A stretch of 64,000 bases of DNA, from positions 1,272,001 to 1,336,000 of the forward strand of contig CAUEEP010000724.1 in assembly GCA_958450365.1 (NCBI GenBank), given 5' to 3'. This document shows, in pieces, positions 31,693 to 42,790 of the stretch. Each line of letters starts with the position of its first letter. Position 1 is the stretch's first letter. This stretch comes from Mesorhabditis belari. Lineage: Eukaryota; Nematoda; Chromadorea; Rhabditida; Rhabditidae. The notes under the pieces were generated by a model. The model saw only the letters and a list, made by a program, of their open reading frames with translations. It was not told the DNA's origin and did not search any database. Position numbers and translations under genes: made by a program.

Positions 31693-32741
31693 CATGTATC
31701 AGAACGGATGTGGGGTCGGAAAATGTAGCTGACGATGAGATCTAGTGGGGGGTTTGAGGATTGAGCTTCTGCAGCTTCTGCAGCTTCTGCAAAAGCTTGG
31801 AAACCGTAAAATAGCCACCAACTCGGCTCGCCCGGTGCACTGCTATTAGAGAAAATACGGTATCTGATAAAAAGTATCCAAAGTCTTATCTTACAAAAGA
31901 AAAGTCATTTTTTTACTAGGTACTACGGAAAATAACTGCGCTTTCCCCCTGCGTTTAATGATTGTCAATTGAGAATTTTCTGATTAGTGTGATTTTGCGA
32001 TTTGCGATTTTGCGATTTTGCAAAAACGGAAAGCAGATTCGGAATCAGCGCAAAATTCCACGTTGGTTAGTAGATGTTTTATGTCATTTGGTCACCGCGT
32101 TGACGGAATAAATTGCCAATGATTGAGTGCAATGACTCCAAACCCTCCTCACCTCAAATGGATGGCTTATCTCTTATCTTATTTGGTCATCACACCTCAT
32201 TTGGTCACCACATCCTGTTGACAGTCCCTTCTTAGTAAAAAAATATCTCTTATCTCAATTTTGAACCTGGCTTCTGACCTGGACTGGCTTTTTTCGGGAT
32301 TTCACCCATTCCTGAAAGGAATCATGAGAACTAGTCAATATAAATGCATCTCTTTTCAAGTTTACTGTGGTTGTCATACACTGTGGCTGTCATACAAGTC
32401 AGTTTCAAGCCATACAAGTCGTTTATCAAGCCATACAAGTCATACAAGTCAAGTATCAAGTCATACAAGTCGTTTCAAGCCATACAAGTCAAGTTTCAAG
32501 TCATACAAGTTTACTGTGGAATGAATGATGAGCAAAGCTATGAATTATCTCAAATAAAACCTAACACGACCAACCGGAAAATAGCCAACAAGCTGCAGTA
32601 TTCCCAATCAGGAGTCAACATACAATAGAATAAGATTCCTATAGAAAAAGTCTCTTTTAAAATCATTTTCAACCCGATACTTTTGGTTGTTTCAAGTAAA
32701 AATGTTTCTGGAGATTGTGGACTTATCCCGGACATGAAATA

Positions 32742-34011
32742 TTAGGTTGGTGCAGATGAAACTTCCGTCACACTTGTTTGTTTACATTTTGAACCTAATA
32801 AAAGTTTTTATTGAAGATATTTGTCTATCTGAAAGAGCGTCTCTTTGCGCGTCTTTTGATATCTAAGACTTATGCGTTTTACTTAATTTGAAGTAATTTT
32901 TAGCTTCTAGAAAATGGTTGACGAAAAATTTCGAGTGCGGGTTTGCTTGTTGTATGATTTTAAACAAGGCAGAACGCCTACGGAATCTCATCGTGCTCTG
33001 TGCAAAGCATTCGGCGATGACGTGTTGTCCGAACGTCAATGCCGGACTTGGTTTCAGCGCTTCCGAGACGGTGATGAGAGTTTGGAAGACGAAAAACGCG
33101 GGAATCCGCCTCAAATTGTCGACAACGATGAGTTGAAGAACGCTATCGAGTCGGATCCATGCCAAACAACTCGGGAGCTTGCAGAGCTGTTTGACTGCGA
33201 CCATACAACGATTCTCCGCCATTTGCACGCAATTGGTAAGACGAATCGGTGTGGAAAATGGGTGCCACATCAGCTCAGCGACGCAAACAAAGCGACTCGA
33301 GCTACAATGGCTGGAATTCTCGTCCACCGCGCAAAGACCGCCGGTTTTCTCGACTCCATTGTTACGGCAGATGAAAAGTGGATATGTTACGACAACACAA
33401 CAAGAAAACGGCAGTGGTTGGACGCCGGTGAACCGCCAAAACCGACTCCCAAACCGAATGTCCACGGAAAAAGGTGATGCTTTGTATTTGGTGGAATAGT
33501 AAAGGTCTCGTGTATTTTGAGGTGCTGGATTCGGGCCAAAGAGTCACGGCGGATCTCTACAAAGCCCAATTGAGCCGCGTGGACCAGGCATTGCGTCGTC
33601 AAGGCAATAACACGGCGACTACAAAATTCCTCCACGATAACGCTCGACCCCACACCTCGACCCCCAAGATCACCCAGCAGAAAATCGAGGAATTGGGCTG
33701 GGAAGTTCTGCCTCATCCGCCATATAGCCCGGATTTGGCCCCATCCGACTACCACTTGTTTCGGTCGATGCAGCACTCTCTAGCAGAAAAAAAAATTCAA
33801 AAACCGCGAAGAAGTTGAAATCTGGGTGTCCAACTTCTTCGAGTCGCAGTTGCCCGAGTTCTGCGAAAAGGGCATCCATTCTTTGCGTGGAAGATGGCAA
33901 AGAGTCATTGATAATGATGGCGAATATCTTTTGGATTGAGGTTCTGTATTAGGATTTTTATAATAAATTTTGTTTATGGTTCCAACGGAAGTTTCATCTG
34001 CACCAACCTAA
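32742..34011 (+). mobile_element. Near-intact mariner
   Basis: Ends TTAGGTTGGTGCAGATGAAA and complement, TA on both sides, 1,270 bp, the normal mariner size. It inserted in gene B3 exon 2; the empty TA site is visible in B1 (near 27942) and B2 (near 40840). It is the best-preserved mariner in the window. Confidence 0.95.
32914..33939 (+). pseudogene. Mariner transposase with two homopolymer frameshifts
   Basis: Starts MVDEKFRVRVCLLYDF; helix-turn-helix region SERQCRTWFQRFRDGDESL; catalytic residues in VTADEKW, LHDNARPH and PPYSPDLAPSDYHLF; ends in WQRVIDNDGEYLLD plus TGA. The frame changes at about 33470 (a run of A in GGAAAAAGG) and at about 33790 (a run of nine A). Apart from these two places the frame is open, giving about 340 residues. 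I count 36 residues between the second and third Asp, two more than the usual 34. The runs of A could be real mutations or assembly errors; if the latter, the gene may be intact. Confidence 0.85.
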
Positions 34012-34505
34012 TAGCTTAAGATTAGAGGTAATATGAGAAAAATGAGATACCAGACAAGATTGAGGAACAATACAAGTCTGATCATATAGCAACAGAAAAA
34101 GTAGTAAAGTAAAACTAAACCAATAAAGCTGAAAAGATAGAAAACGATGACGCAAATGTAAAGAGTTAGCGCGAATTTATCGATTTCCTTTTGTTGAATG
34201 ATTTCTGAAGGGAAACGAGGTCCCACATGGATCAACGGCGTCCACTCTCCACTCTCCGAATCGATGGGGATAACTGTTTGACTTTGCTGATAGTTATCGA
34301 GGTTTTTAATCAGCAATTCTACCTAAAAGTTTCACTTTTTTTATTAATGACTGTTTATTAATTTTATTAATGGCAAAAAGATCGTGAATTTCATTCAAAA
34401 TCCACATTTTCATTTCAGAAACATCAATTTTCTCTGAACTTTATTTGCCTTGCTACAGAATTACGGCAAGACTTGTGTTTCGGTTGAACCGGAAACGTTC
34501 TTTTT

Positions 34506-34871
34506 CGGAAAAAAGAAGCCAATTTGTGGACAAGGGGAACCAAGCTTGTAGATAGAAAAAACCAAATTTGTCTTCAAAAAGGAACCAAGTTTGTGGAGAA
34601 AAGGAACCAAATTTGAACAGAACCGCGAAGTCGAGCGCATAAAAAAGCACATTATTTCGAAAGGACAAAGTCTGGCCAGTCTAATAGTTCGATTTTCAGA
34701 AAAACTTGAATTTTCTGCCTAAATTCATTTCAAAAGTTGCCCAAATTTGCTTTTCTTAAATTAGATAGTGTATAGCTTTTAATTAGAGAAGTTGAATTCA
34801 ATATGTTTCATGGAAAACACAAAAAAAGTGTCCCAACTTTCAAGTTGCCAGTCTAATATCTCCAGCTCTAG
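34506..34871. other. Junction between inverted copy 3 and copy 2
   Basis: Repeats of GGAACCAA.TTTGT-type words at 34520-34615, then AT-rich sequence with no gene. GCCAGTCTAATA occurs twice (34673 and 34848). Confidence 0.45.
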
Positions 34872-34996
34872 ACAAAAAAAAGGATCTTTTGTGCTAGAGA
34901 ACTTTTTAAATGACTGATTTTCTTGATTTATTTTGAACGAAATTCAATAAATTATTGAATTTATCAATAGTTTATCAATGATTATCGAGATTTCAG

Positions 34997-35802
34997 CGGA
35001 AGTTCGACCGAAACTCAAAAATGTGGAAACCCGGGTTGCACAACAGCTTGTGGTTGTCCATCGGCGTGTTGTGGTGGACCCTATCAAGCCGTTGCCTACC
35101 ATGGAACGATCTATTGCTCATTGGAAGAGGTTCGATACTCTGATACGTTCGATACTCTGATACGTTCGATACTCAGATATCTCACAATTAAAGCAACCAA
35201 CCAACTCCACAACATTGGGAACAGCGCATTGACTTGGAAATTTTTCTAAGTTCAAACTAAGGTAAGTATGGCTTAGTCTTTAGCATGAGGTGACAATCTG
35301 GTAGGATCAACCAGATATCTGAACTAAGAATCGAACAAAATCAGAAGAACCTGTATCAGAAAAGCTGTATCAGAAGAACCTGTCCAACATTAGTCTTTAA
35401 ATAATTCATTCAATTTTTATCAATGTCTATTCAATATCAATGTTATCAATGTCCTTTAAAAAACTCGAATTTCCAGCCGATTTCCTGTGTCGGATCTTGG
35501 GAACCATGGTTCAACTACACGTTGTGCAATGACACGTGTGGAATGTGCGGCACTTACACACAACAACGATACTGTATGCCGCCTGGCTGTCAATGCACGT
35601 GAGTTAATCTAAAGTCTAATCTAAATAACTGTTTAATTTTCAAGTATATCATTTCATTTTTATATATAATTCAATTTTCATCCAACTTTCCAGCGGCTCT
35701 TTCACTCAAACAATGCCTTGCGCTGCATCCGTCTGTGCTTCTCCGCGGAGCGCTTGTTGCACTGGGTTCACAGAAAAAGCGAATACCTGTTCTGTATCAT
35801 AA
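34997..35802 (+). pseudogene. Duplicate of the last three mucin/TSP1 exons
   Basis: Segments 34997-35129, 35477-35598 and 35694-35802 match exons 8-10 of the gene at 18194-24986, with the same lengths, splice sites and stop. Changes are few (GGAYQ to GGPYQ, AYDG to AYHG). All frames are open, but no signal peptide, Thr-rich region or earlier module is present upstream, so it is most likely a non-functional 3' fragment. Confidence 0.85.
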
Positions 35803-36829
35803 AATTTCTATATATAAGCGCATGTAGTTAGTGTGAATAAATTTGAAAATCACAAAAGAAACAACGCTTAATAGATGATGAATGACAGCTAGAGTATCAA
35901 AGAAACTCTAGATTGCTCTACTCCAGACTCTAACTCTAGGCTCTAACTCTAGGCTCTAACTCTAGAGCCTTAAAGGCTTAAAGCTTAAAAGCTTAACCAT
36001 AAAGCAACTAAATCATCTATCTACGAAATGCAGAAAGGCTTATTTAAACGCTAAATTTCATGAAAACTACCGTACCATCTCTAGTTTTTATCCAATCTAT
36101 TCACTTTTTGAGTAGTTCAATATCCTTTGTGAGTCAGATCAAAAGTATCGGATTCTAATAGAGGCATGATGACGGGGTATTGCTCGTTTTTGCTGGTTTT
36201 TGCTCATTTTTGTTTAGGTGATATCTATTTTCACAGACATAAGCCTATTTGCAACAATTTATAGTAGAAATGGGCCTAGAATCGAACCGAATCGAATCGA
36301 ATCGAATCGAACTGAATCGAAACGAATCGAACCGAATCGAATCGAACCGAATCGAAACGAAGCGAGTCGAATCGAATCGAACCGAACCGAATCGAATCAA
36401 ACCGAATCGAATCAAACCGAATCGAACCGAATCGAACCTAATCGAATCGAAATCTAATGGTAGCCTAATCGAAATCAAATCGAAATCAAATCGAACCTAA
36501 TCGTAACCTAGTCGTAACCTAATCTTAACCTAATCGTCACCTAATCGAAATCTAATCGAAGCCTAACCGGAACCTTATTGAAATCTAATCAACCCTAATC
36601 AGAACCTAATCAGAACCTAATCGGAAATTAAACGAAATCTAATCAGAACCTCATCGAAACCTAAAGACAAAGTTCAAAGATATGAATCACAGGCTTTCGA
36701 AAGCATTTCTAAACGAAAAAAGAGCTGTTTTTGTGAAATGCGTCATTCCTTATCTCAAAAGAATTCATTGTTTAAATTACGCGCAGATTTCTAGACGACT
36801 GTGTCACAAGTCAGCAACTTCAAAAGATA
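35803..36829. repeat. Counterpart of 24987-26036 with GAATCGAA array
   Basis: CTCTAACTCTAGG units (35925-35965), then a GAATCGAA/GAACCGAA array (36285-36460) with a unit order unlike copy 1, and CCTAATCG-type units to about 36650. No gene; open frames here on both strands are translated repeat. Confidence 0.75.
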
Positions 36830-38466
36830 CACTGGTGGTCATATGTATTAGTACCCTCTTGCAAAAAATCTTCTCTCAACGATTGCCCCCCTTAAAACTC
36901 TGCCAAATTCAAAGTGCTAAAAAGCATTTTTTGCTAACAAGCTCTAGTCTCTAAAACCACAAAAAAATTGATTCGAAATGTTTATTATCTTTTTAAAAAA
37001 TAGCAAGGACGGAAAAGACACCTCAAAAATGGTGGACAAAAGTATTGACACCTTAGCTTTTCCTTTATTTTTTTCTTGTTTACATTCATGTTTTGATGAC
37101 TTTTTAAAATATTTAATTTTAGATGCCGTATCTACTGACTCCAATCAAAGAAAAGATCGTTGAAGGTCGAAGAAATGGAATGAAAACAGCAGATTTGGCT
37201 GAACAATTTGGATGCAGCGAGAGCACGGTGAAACGACTTTTTAAACAATCAAAGATTATCGGTTCTCTACACAGAGCTGCAAAATCTGGTCGACATCCAT
37301 CAACAACAACTGCCGAGAATCGATCGATCATAGGGGAATTCAAAAAGGACCCAAGTCTCACCTCGAACGACGGAAGCCGCCTGTATAAATCACAATTCAG
37401 CACAGATATCTCAGCAAGGACCGTGAGGAGGCGACTCATCAAAGCAAAGTTGTACGCTAGACGACCAATAAAGAAGCCACGTATGACTCCTCGGATTAGG
37501 AAACTTCGTTTAGCCTTTGCTCGGAGGTACCAAAGTTGGACGAGTGACGATTGGAACCGAGTAATTTTCTCTGATGAGACAAAAGTTAATCTCTATCAGT
37601 CGGATGGACCTCCATTGATCAGGCGACCGATTGGAAAGCGGCTATTACTCAAGTACATCAAACCCTCGGTTCGATTTGGGGGCGGAAATATTATGTGCTG
37701 AGGTATGAATTTCTATAGTTTTCTTCGTATAACTGTCAACTTGCAGGGGCGATGACAAGAAATGTGGTCGGTCCACTTGAGATGATCAATTCAACCATGA
37801 AGTCTCAGCGATACATGGGAATACTTGAGCAACGTTTACTTCCATTTGCGAGCAAAACATTACCTCAAGGATGGTTGTACTACCAGGACAACTCGCCAGT
37901 TCACACAAGCAAACTTATGATGGGACCTGTCGGAAGACTCTCGAATGGAGGACGGGTACGATTTCCGGGCTGGTTTGCGATTAATGGTGTTTCTTTGATT
38001 AAATCACCTCCCTTTTCACCAGATTTGAACGTTATCGAGAATCTATGGTCGATTGTGAAAGCGAAATTGAAGGAGAAACACTTTTCGCCCAAGGCGAGCT
38101 TTGGCTCTATCTACGTCTTGTATGGAATCAAATTGGATCATCAGTTTTGCACAATTTGGTCGACTCGATGCCCAGACGGATAGAAAAAGTCATTCAAGCC
38201 AAAGGAGGGCCAATAGACTATTAAATTTACTGTTGTTTTTGCAAGGTGTCAATACTTTTGTCCACCATTTTTGAGGTGTCTTTTCCGTCCTTGCTATTTT
38301 TAAAAAGATAATAAACATTTCGAATCAATTTTTTTGTGGTTTTAGAGACTAGAGCTTGCTAGCAAAAAATGCTTTTTAGCACTTTGAATTTGGCAGCGTT
38401 TTAAGCGGGGCAATCGTTGAGAGAAGATTTTTTGCAAGAGGGTACTAATACATATGACCACCAGTG
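36830..38466 (+). mobile_element. Tc1/Tc3-type transposon with ~225-bp inverted repeats
   Basis: Ends CACTGGTGGTCATATGTATT and complement, TA on both sides. The inverted repeats run to about 37055 and from about 38240. The empty site is present in copy 1 (AAAAGATAATACATAG near 26033). The long inverted repeats recall Tc3. The arms differ by only a few bases, so the insertion looks recent. Confidence 0.95.
37123..38224 (+). pseudogene. Tc1/Tc3-type transposase with nonsense and frameshift
   Basis: Starts MPYLLTPIKEKIVEGRRNGM, with a helix-turn-helix (TADLAEQFGCSESTVKRLF) and the first catalytic Asp in IFSDETKVNLY. The GGGNIM.W.G motif reads GGGNIMC then TGA, where Trp is expected. Just there a 46-bp intron (GTATGAATTT to AACTTGCAG, 37701-37746) appears. 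After it come the second Asp in YYQDNSPVHTS and the Glu in SPDLNVIENLW. About 49 residues separate them, 15 more than the D34E norm, with the extra stretch around GPVGRLSNGG. A one-base frame change occurs near 38090 before the C-terminal VIQAKGGPIDY. Probably inactive. Confidence 0.85.
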
Positions 38467-38531
38467 TAATACATAGATTTCTTCGATTTCTTTCGAAGCT
38501 CGATTTCTTTCAAATAAATTGAACTTCTGAA

Positions 38532-41031
38532 ATGGAATCCGCTGAGTTTTCTGTGGATCGTCAAGCGATTCTGATCACCGCTCTAGATTATTCGAATTTC
38601 TCCAACCAACTGCCCTTCTTTATCACTACAGACGTCGAAAATCAGATCGTTACAACAGAAATCCAAGTCTCATTGAATCCTCTCACAACTGATGAAGCGA
38701 AGAGATTGATCAATGTCCTCTACTCGAAGATCAGCTCTTTTCCATCGGTCTCTCCATGCATTCAACAGTCCTTCGAAGCTGCCCACCTTCGGAAATTCCG
38801 AGATTTCGTCCTTCACCACAGCAGCCATTACAATGTTCCGACGACAAAATCCGAATATCAGGCTTATTTTCTGAAAAATGGGTCGGGGAATCGTTGCTCC
38901 TTGTACATGCTCAGTGTTAGCGTCAATGAGGAAAGAGGGGCCATCGAGGTTAGTGTTAGCGATTTAAAATCAAACAGCACAATTGTTCACAGGCAAGTTC
39001 TTCCCCGTAATCCTGGACAACCCTGTAGAAATTTTTTAATTAGAAAACAGCTAAAAGTTAAGCTAAAAATGGAAGCGTGCTGGAGAGTGATCGGATCGGA
39101 TTGGACTCATTTGAGGGTCTGAGAAATTCGCTGCAAAACTCTAATCAAAGATCTTTTGGTACAGAAATGTAGGCAAGAATTCAGGCTTCAATTCTCCATA
39201 TAGCACTTGGGGTTTTTGAGTTGATTGTGGGTCTGCTAAAAAGGTATAGCCGTAATTAGACTTGTGTTTCGGTTGGCTCTTTTCGGCTCGGTTTCGGTTC
39301 AACCGAAGTCCCGAAACCGAAAACGGTACCGGAACCGGAACCGGAACCAGTTAACCGAAACCGGTACCGGTTGACCGAAAACGGTACCGGTTGACCGAAA
39401 ACGGTACCGGAACCGGAACCGGAACCAGTTAACCGAAACCGGTACCGGTTGACCGAAAACGGTACCGGTTGACCGAAAACGGTACCGGAACCGGAACCGG
39501 AACCAGTTAACCGAAACCGGTACCGGTTGACCGAAAACGGTACCGGAACCGGAACCGGAACCAGTTAACCGAAACCGGTACCGGTTGACCGAAAACGGTA
39601 CCGGAACCGGAACCGGAACCAGTTAACCGAAACCGGTACCGGTTGACCGAAAACGGTACCGGTTGACCGAAAACGGTACCGGAACCGGAACCGGAACCAG
39701 TTAACCGAAACCGGTACCGGTTGACCGAAAACGGTACCGGTTGACCGAAAACGGTACCGGAACCGGAACCGGAACCAGTTAACCGAAACCGGTACCGGTT
39801 GACCGAAAACGGTACCGGAACCGGAACCGGAACCAGTTAACCGAAACCGGTACCGGTTGACCGAAAACGGTACCGGAACCGGAACCGGAACCAGTTAACC
39901 GAAACCGGTACCGGTTGACCGAAAACGGTACCGGAACCGGAACCGGAACCAGTTAACCGAAACCGGTACCGGTTGACCGAAAACGGTACCGGAACCGGAA
40001 CCGGAACCAGTTAACCGAAACCGAAACCGAAACCGGTTAACCGAAACCGAAAGTTTTATTCTAGAGACTCTTACGGACATTTTGATGCAAAAATCATCAA
40101 ATTTGCCCAACTCTACAAAAAGTTATAACATCATTAAAGAAATTTTGCAAAATACACAAAAACATACACAAAAACATACGCAAAAACATACGCAAAAACA
40201 TAAGTGGAAACCGTGGCCGAAACGAATTTAGAGAGATGTTTCGGTTGGCTCTTTTCGGTTCGGTTTCGGTTTCGGTTCAACCGAAGTCAACCGAAATCTT
40301 TCGGTTCGGTTAATCGAAACCGAAACCAGTTAACCGAACCGAAAAAGAACGTTTCCGGTTCGACCGAAACACAAGTCTTGCCGTAATTCTGTAGAAAGAC
40401 AAATAAAGTTCAGAGAAAATTGATGTTTCTGAAATGAAAATGTGGATTTTGAATGAAATTCACGATTTTTTTGCCATTAATAAAATTAATAAACAGTCAT
40501 TAATAAAAAAAGTGAAACTTTTAGGTAGAATTGCTGATTAAAAACCTCGATAACTATCAGCAAAGTCAAACAGCGACCCCCATCGATTTGACCGAATCCG
40601 GAGGGCGGACCCCGTTGATCTATGTGGGACCTCGTTTCCCTCCAGAAATCATCAAACGAAAGGAAACCGAAAAAATCACGAAGCTAACTCTTTACATTTG
40701 CATGATCATTTTCTCTCTTTTCAGCTTTATTGGCTTAATTTTGCTTTACCACTTTTTCTGTTACTACATGATCAGACTTGTATTGTTCCTGAATCTTGTC
40801 TGGTATCTCATTTTTCTCATATTACCTCTAATCTTAAGCTATTTCATGTCCGGGATAAGTCCACAATCTCCAGAAACATTTTTACTTCAAACAACCAAAA
40901 GTATCGGGTTGAAAATGATTTTAAAAGAGACTTTTTCTCTAGGAATCTTATTCTATTGTATGTTGACTCCTGATTGGGAATACTGCAGCTTGTTGGCTAT
41001 TTTCCGGAATGTCGTGTTAGGTTTTATTTGA
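38532..41031 (+). CDS. Gene B2: two-exon predicted membrane protein
   Basis: Exon 1 is 38532-38948 and exon 2 is 40525-41031, with the same lengths and splice sites as gene B1, giving 307 residues. Differences from B1 are scattered substitutions (FSNQLPF for FSDQLPF, FPSVSP for FQSVSP, FEAAHLRKFRDF for FKASHLRRFRDS, YFMSG for YFTSG). Both frames are fully open, consistent with two working genes or very recent duplication. The intron carries the 58-bp higher-order array. It converges on the 3' end of the TARBP1 gene, with about 1.55 kb between the stops. No family recognised. Confidence 0.65.
39310..40035. repeat. 58-bp higher-order repeat in gene B2 intron
   Basis: Eleven repeats keyed on GGAACCAGTTAACCGAAACC. 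The basic unit is 58 bp; some units carry an extra 20 bp, GGTACCGGTTGACCGAAAAC, making 78 bp. Units are almost identical to each other, unlike the irregular array in gene B1. Confidence 0.95.
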
Positions 41032-41790
41032 GATAATTCATAGTTTTGCTCATCATTCATTCCACAGTAAACTTGTATGACTTGAAACTTGACTTGTATG
41101 ACTTGTATGGCTTGATAAACGACTTGTATGGCTTGAAACTGACTTGTATGACAGCCACAGTGTATGACAACCACAGTAAACTTGAAAAGAGATGCATTTA
41201 TATTGACTAGTTCTCATGATTCCATTCAGGAATGGGTGAAATCCCGAAAAAAAACCAGTCCAGGTCAGAAGCCAGGTTCAAAATTGAGATAAGAGATATT
41301 TTTTTACTAAGAAGGGACTGTCAACAGGATGTGGTGACCAAATGAGGTGTGATGACCAAATAAGATAAGAGATAAGCCATCCATTTGAGGTGAGGAGGGT
41401 TTGGAGTCATTGCACTCAATCATTGGCAATTTATGCCGTCAACGTGGTGACCAAATGACATAAACCATCTACTAACCAACGTTGAATTTTGCGCTGATTC
41501 CGAATCTGCTTTCCGTTTTTGCAAAATCGCAAAATCGCACTAATCAAAAAATTGAAATTGAAAATCACTGGAAATCAATTGAAAATCATTAAACGCAGGG
41601 GAAAAACGCAGTTATTAGGGAGTCCTAGCTATAAGGTGCACTACCTGTTCATGCTCGGTATCTCCCTCAGCCTAAGTGCCCCCCTCCACTATGGCAGAAA
41701 CCATTCAGTGATCTAGGAAGCTGAGCAGAGCAGCGATAGTTAGCAAAAATGTTAGCTGCATTCTAGAAAGACCAAAAAGTTTTATATTTA
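41032..41790. other. Region downstream of gene B2
   Basis: Near-identical to 28134-28890. No gene seen. A run of C in copy 1 (near 28770) is shorter here. Confidence 0.6.
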
Positions 41791-42041
41791 CCGTATTTTC
41801 TCTAATAGTAGTGCACCCCAGCGAGCCGAGTTGGTGGCTATTTTACGGTTTCCAAGCTTTTGCAGAAGCTGCAGAAGCTGCAGAAGCTCAATCCTCAAAT
41901 CCCCCACTAGATCTCATCATCAGCTACATTTTCCGATCCCACATCGATAGGTTCTGATACATCGATAGGTCGATAGGTTCTCGAGATTTCGAGCAATTTA
42001 GGCGACGCTCATGGTGCACTACTATTAGAGAAAATACGGTA
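41791..42041. mobile_element. Small MITE, copy 2 counterpart
   Basis: Same ends as 28891-29131 (TACCGTATTTTCTCTAATAG and complement). It holds fewer AGAAGCTGC units and an extra TCGATAGGT duplication. Confidence 0.7.
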
Positions 42042-42114
42042 TTCCGAAAATCTACCGTATGCGAAAGAAAATTCATTTAGCACGGCTTTGTTTGGGGTTT
42101 TTGATTACTGATTA

Positions 42115-42790
42115 GCATTTCTTGAAAACCAAAATGAAAAATTGGTCAAAACACGGCTGGAAAAATGCCCGTACAGTAAGGCAGAGAGAAAGACAGACAG
42201 AAAGACAGACAGATACCGTAACCCCCCTCCCCCCCTCCCCCCCTAAGTTGTGCTTTAAATTCTTTTGTGATATTTTCTGGTGATTTTTTTACTTTTTAAA
42301 TTACTTACTAGCTGTAAATCTTTATCTGATAATATTTTTCAAAATAAATAACGTAAAACCCCAACAATCAAACCAACAACCAAGCCAAAAATAAAAAAAC
42401 TCTTTGTGCTCTTCCCTGGTGCATTGAATTCTTCAATTTTAATGCTCCAGAAAGGTGGATTAACAGATGAACACAAAGTAAACGATAGAAAAGAAGCAAT
42501 AAAAGAATAAAATTTAGAGCCGTTAACAATTAGAACGTTTTAGAATAGCAGCAATTCGAAAATCATTGAAAATCATTGAAATGATCACTTGCAATAGTGT
42601 TGTTCAGCGTATTTTGAGATGAAAAGCGCGGCCGTGACGTGAACGTTTAGAGATCTGAAAATCGTTTTTCGCTTGTTTTCTAAAAGTACCCTCATGCAAT
42701 TGGGGTTTGTTTGTCTCTGGAATACTGTAGCTTGGTTTTACTATAGCCGAGATTACTGTAACTTTGCTTATAGCCTGTAGCAAGCTTGCT
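42115..42790. repeat. Inverted-repeat-flanked segment, copy 2 orientation
   Basis: This is the segment 29209-29990 turned around. Immediately left of it the direct duplication ends at CTGATTAG, and it begins here with the sequence that ends the copy 1 segment. It contains the functional last exon of the TARBP1 gene. Confidence 0.85.

Larger units (their letters stand above)
32550..34322 (-). pseudogene. Gene B3: exon 2 only, split by a mariner
   Basis: Minus-strand exon 2 starts at 34322 after the CTTTTAG acceptor (VELLIKNLDNYQQSQ) and is open to about 34014. The mariner then interrupts it, and the frame resumes at 32741 (SGISPQSPETFLLETTKS) to the TGA at 32550. Exon 1 is missing. Several residues differ from B1 and B2 (for example HVGPRFPSEIIQQ), so this copy is older or less constrained. 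Confidence 0.85.
31700..34505 (-). repeat. Segmental duplication, copy 3 (inverted)
   Basis: Read on the minus strand, this corresponds to roughly 27390-29060 of copy 1: CCGGTT-array edge, gene B exon 2, downstream region and MITE edge. It is interrupted by the mariner at 32742-34011. It lies head to head with the direct fragments at 30826-31692. Confidence 0.85.
34872..42114 (+). repeat. Segmental duplication, copy 2
   Basis: Matches copy 1 (23488-29208) in order: last three mucin/TSP1 exons, GAATC array, gene B2, downstream region and MITE. Differences: a 1.64-kb Tc-type transposon inserted upstream of gene B2, a contracted 14-bp array, and an expanded CCGGTT array. Confidence 0.9.

Noticed and set aside
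34453..34668. Minus-strand open frames near the inverted duplication edge
   Set aside because: They consist of GGAACCAA-type repeats at the junction and differ from the duplicated copies.
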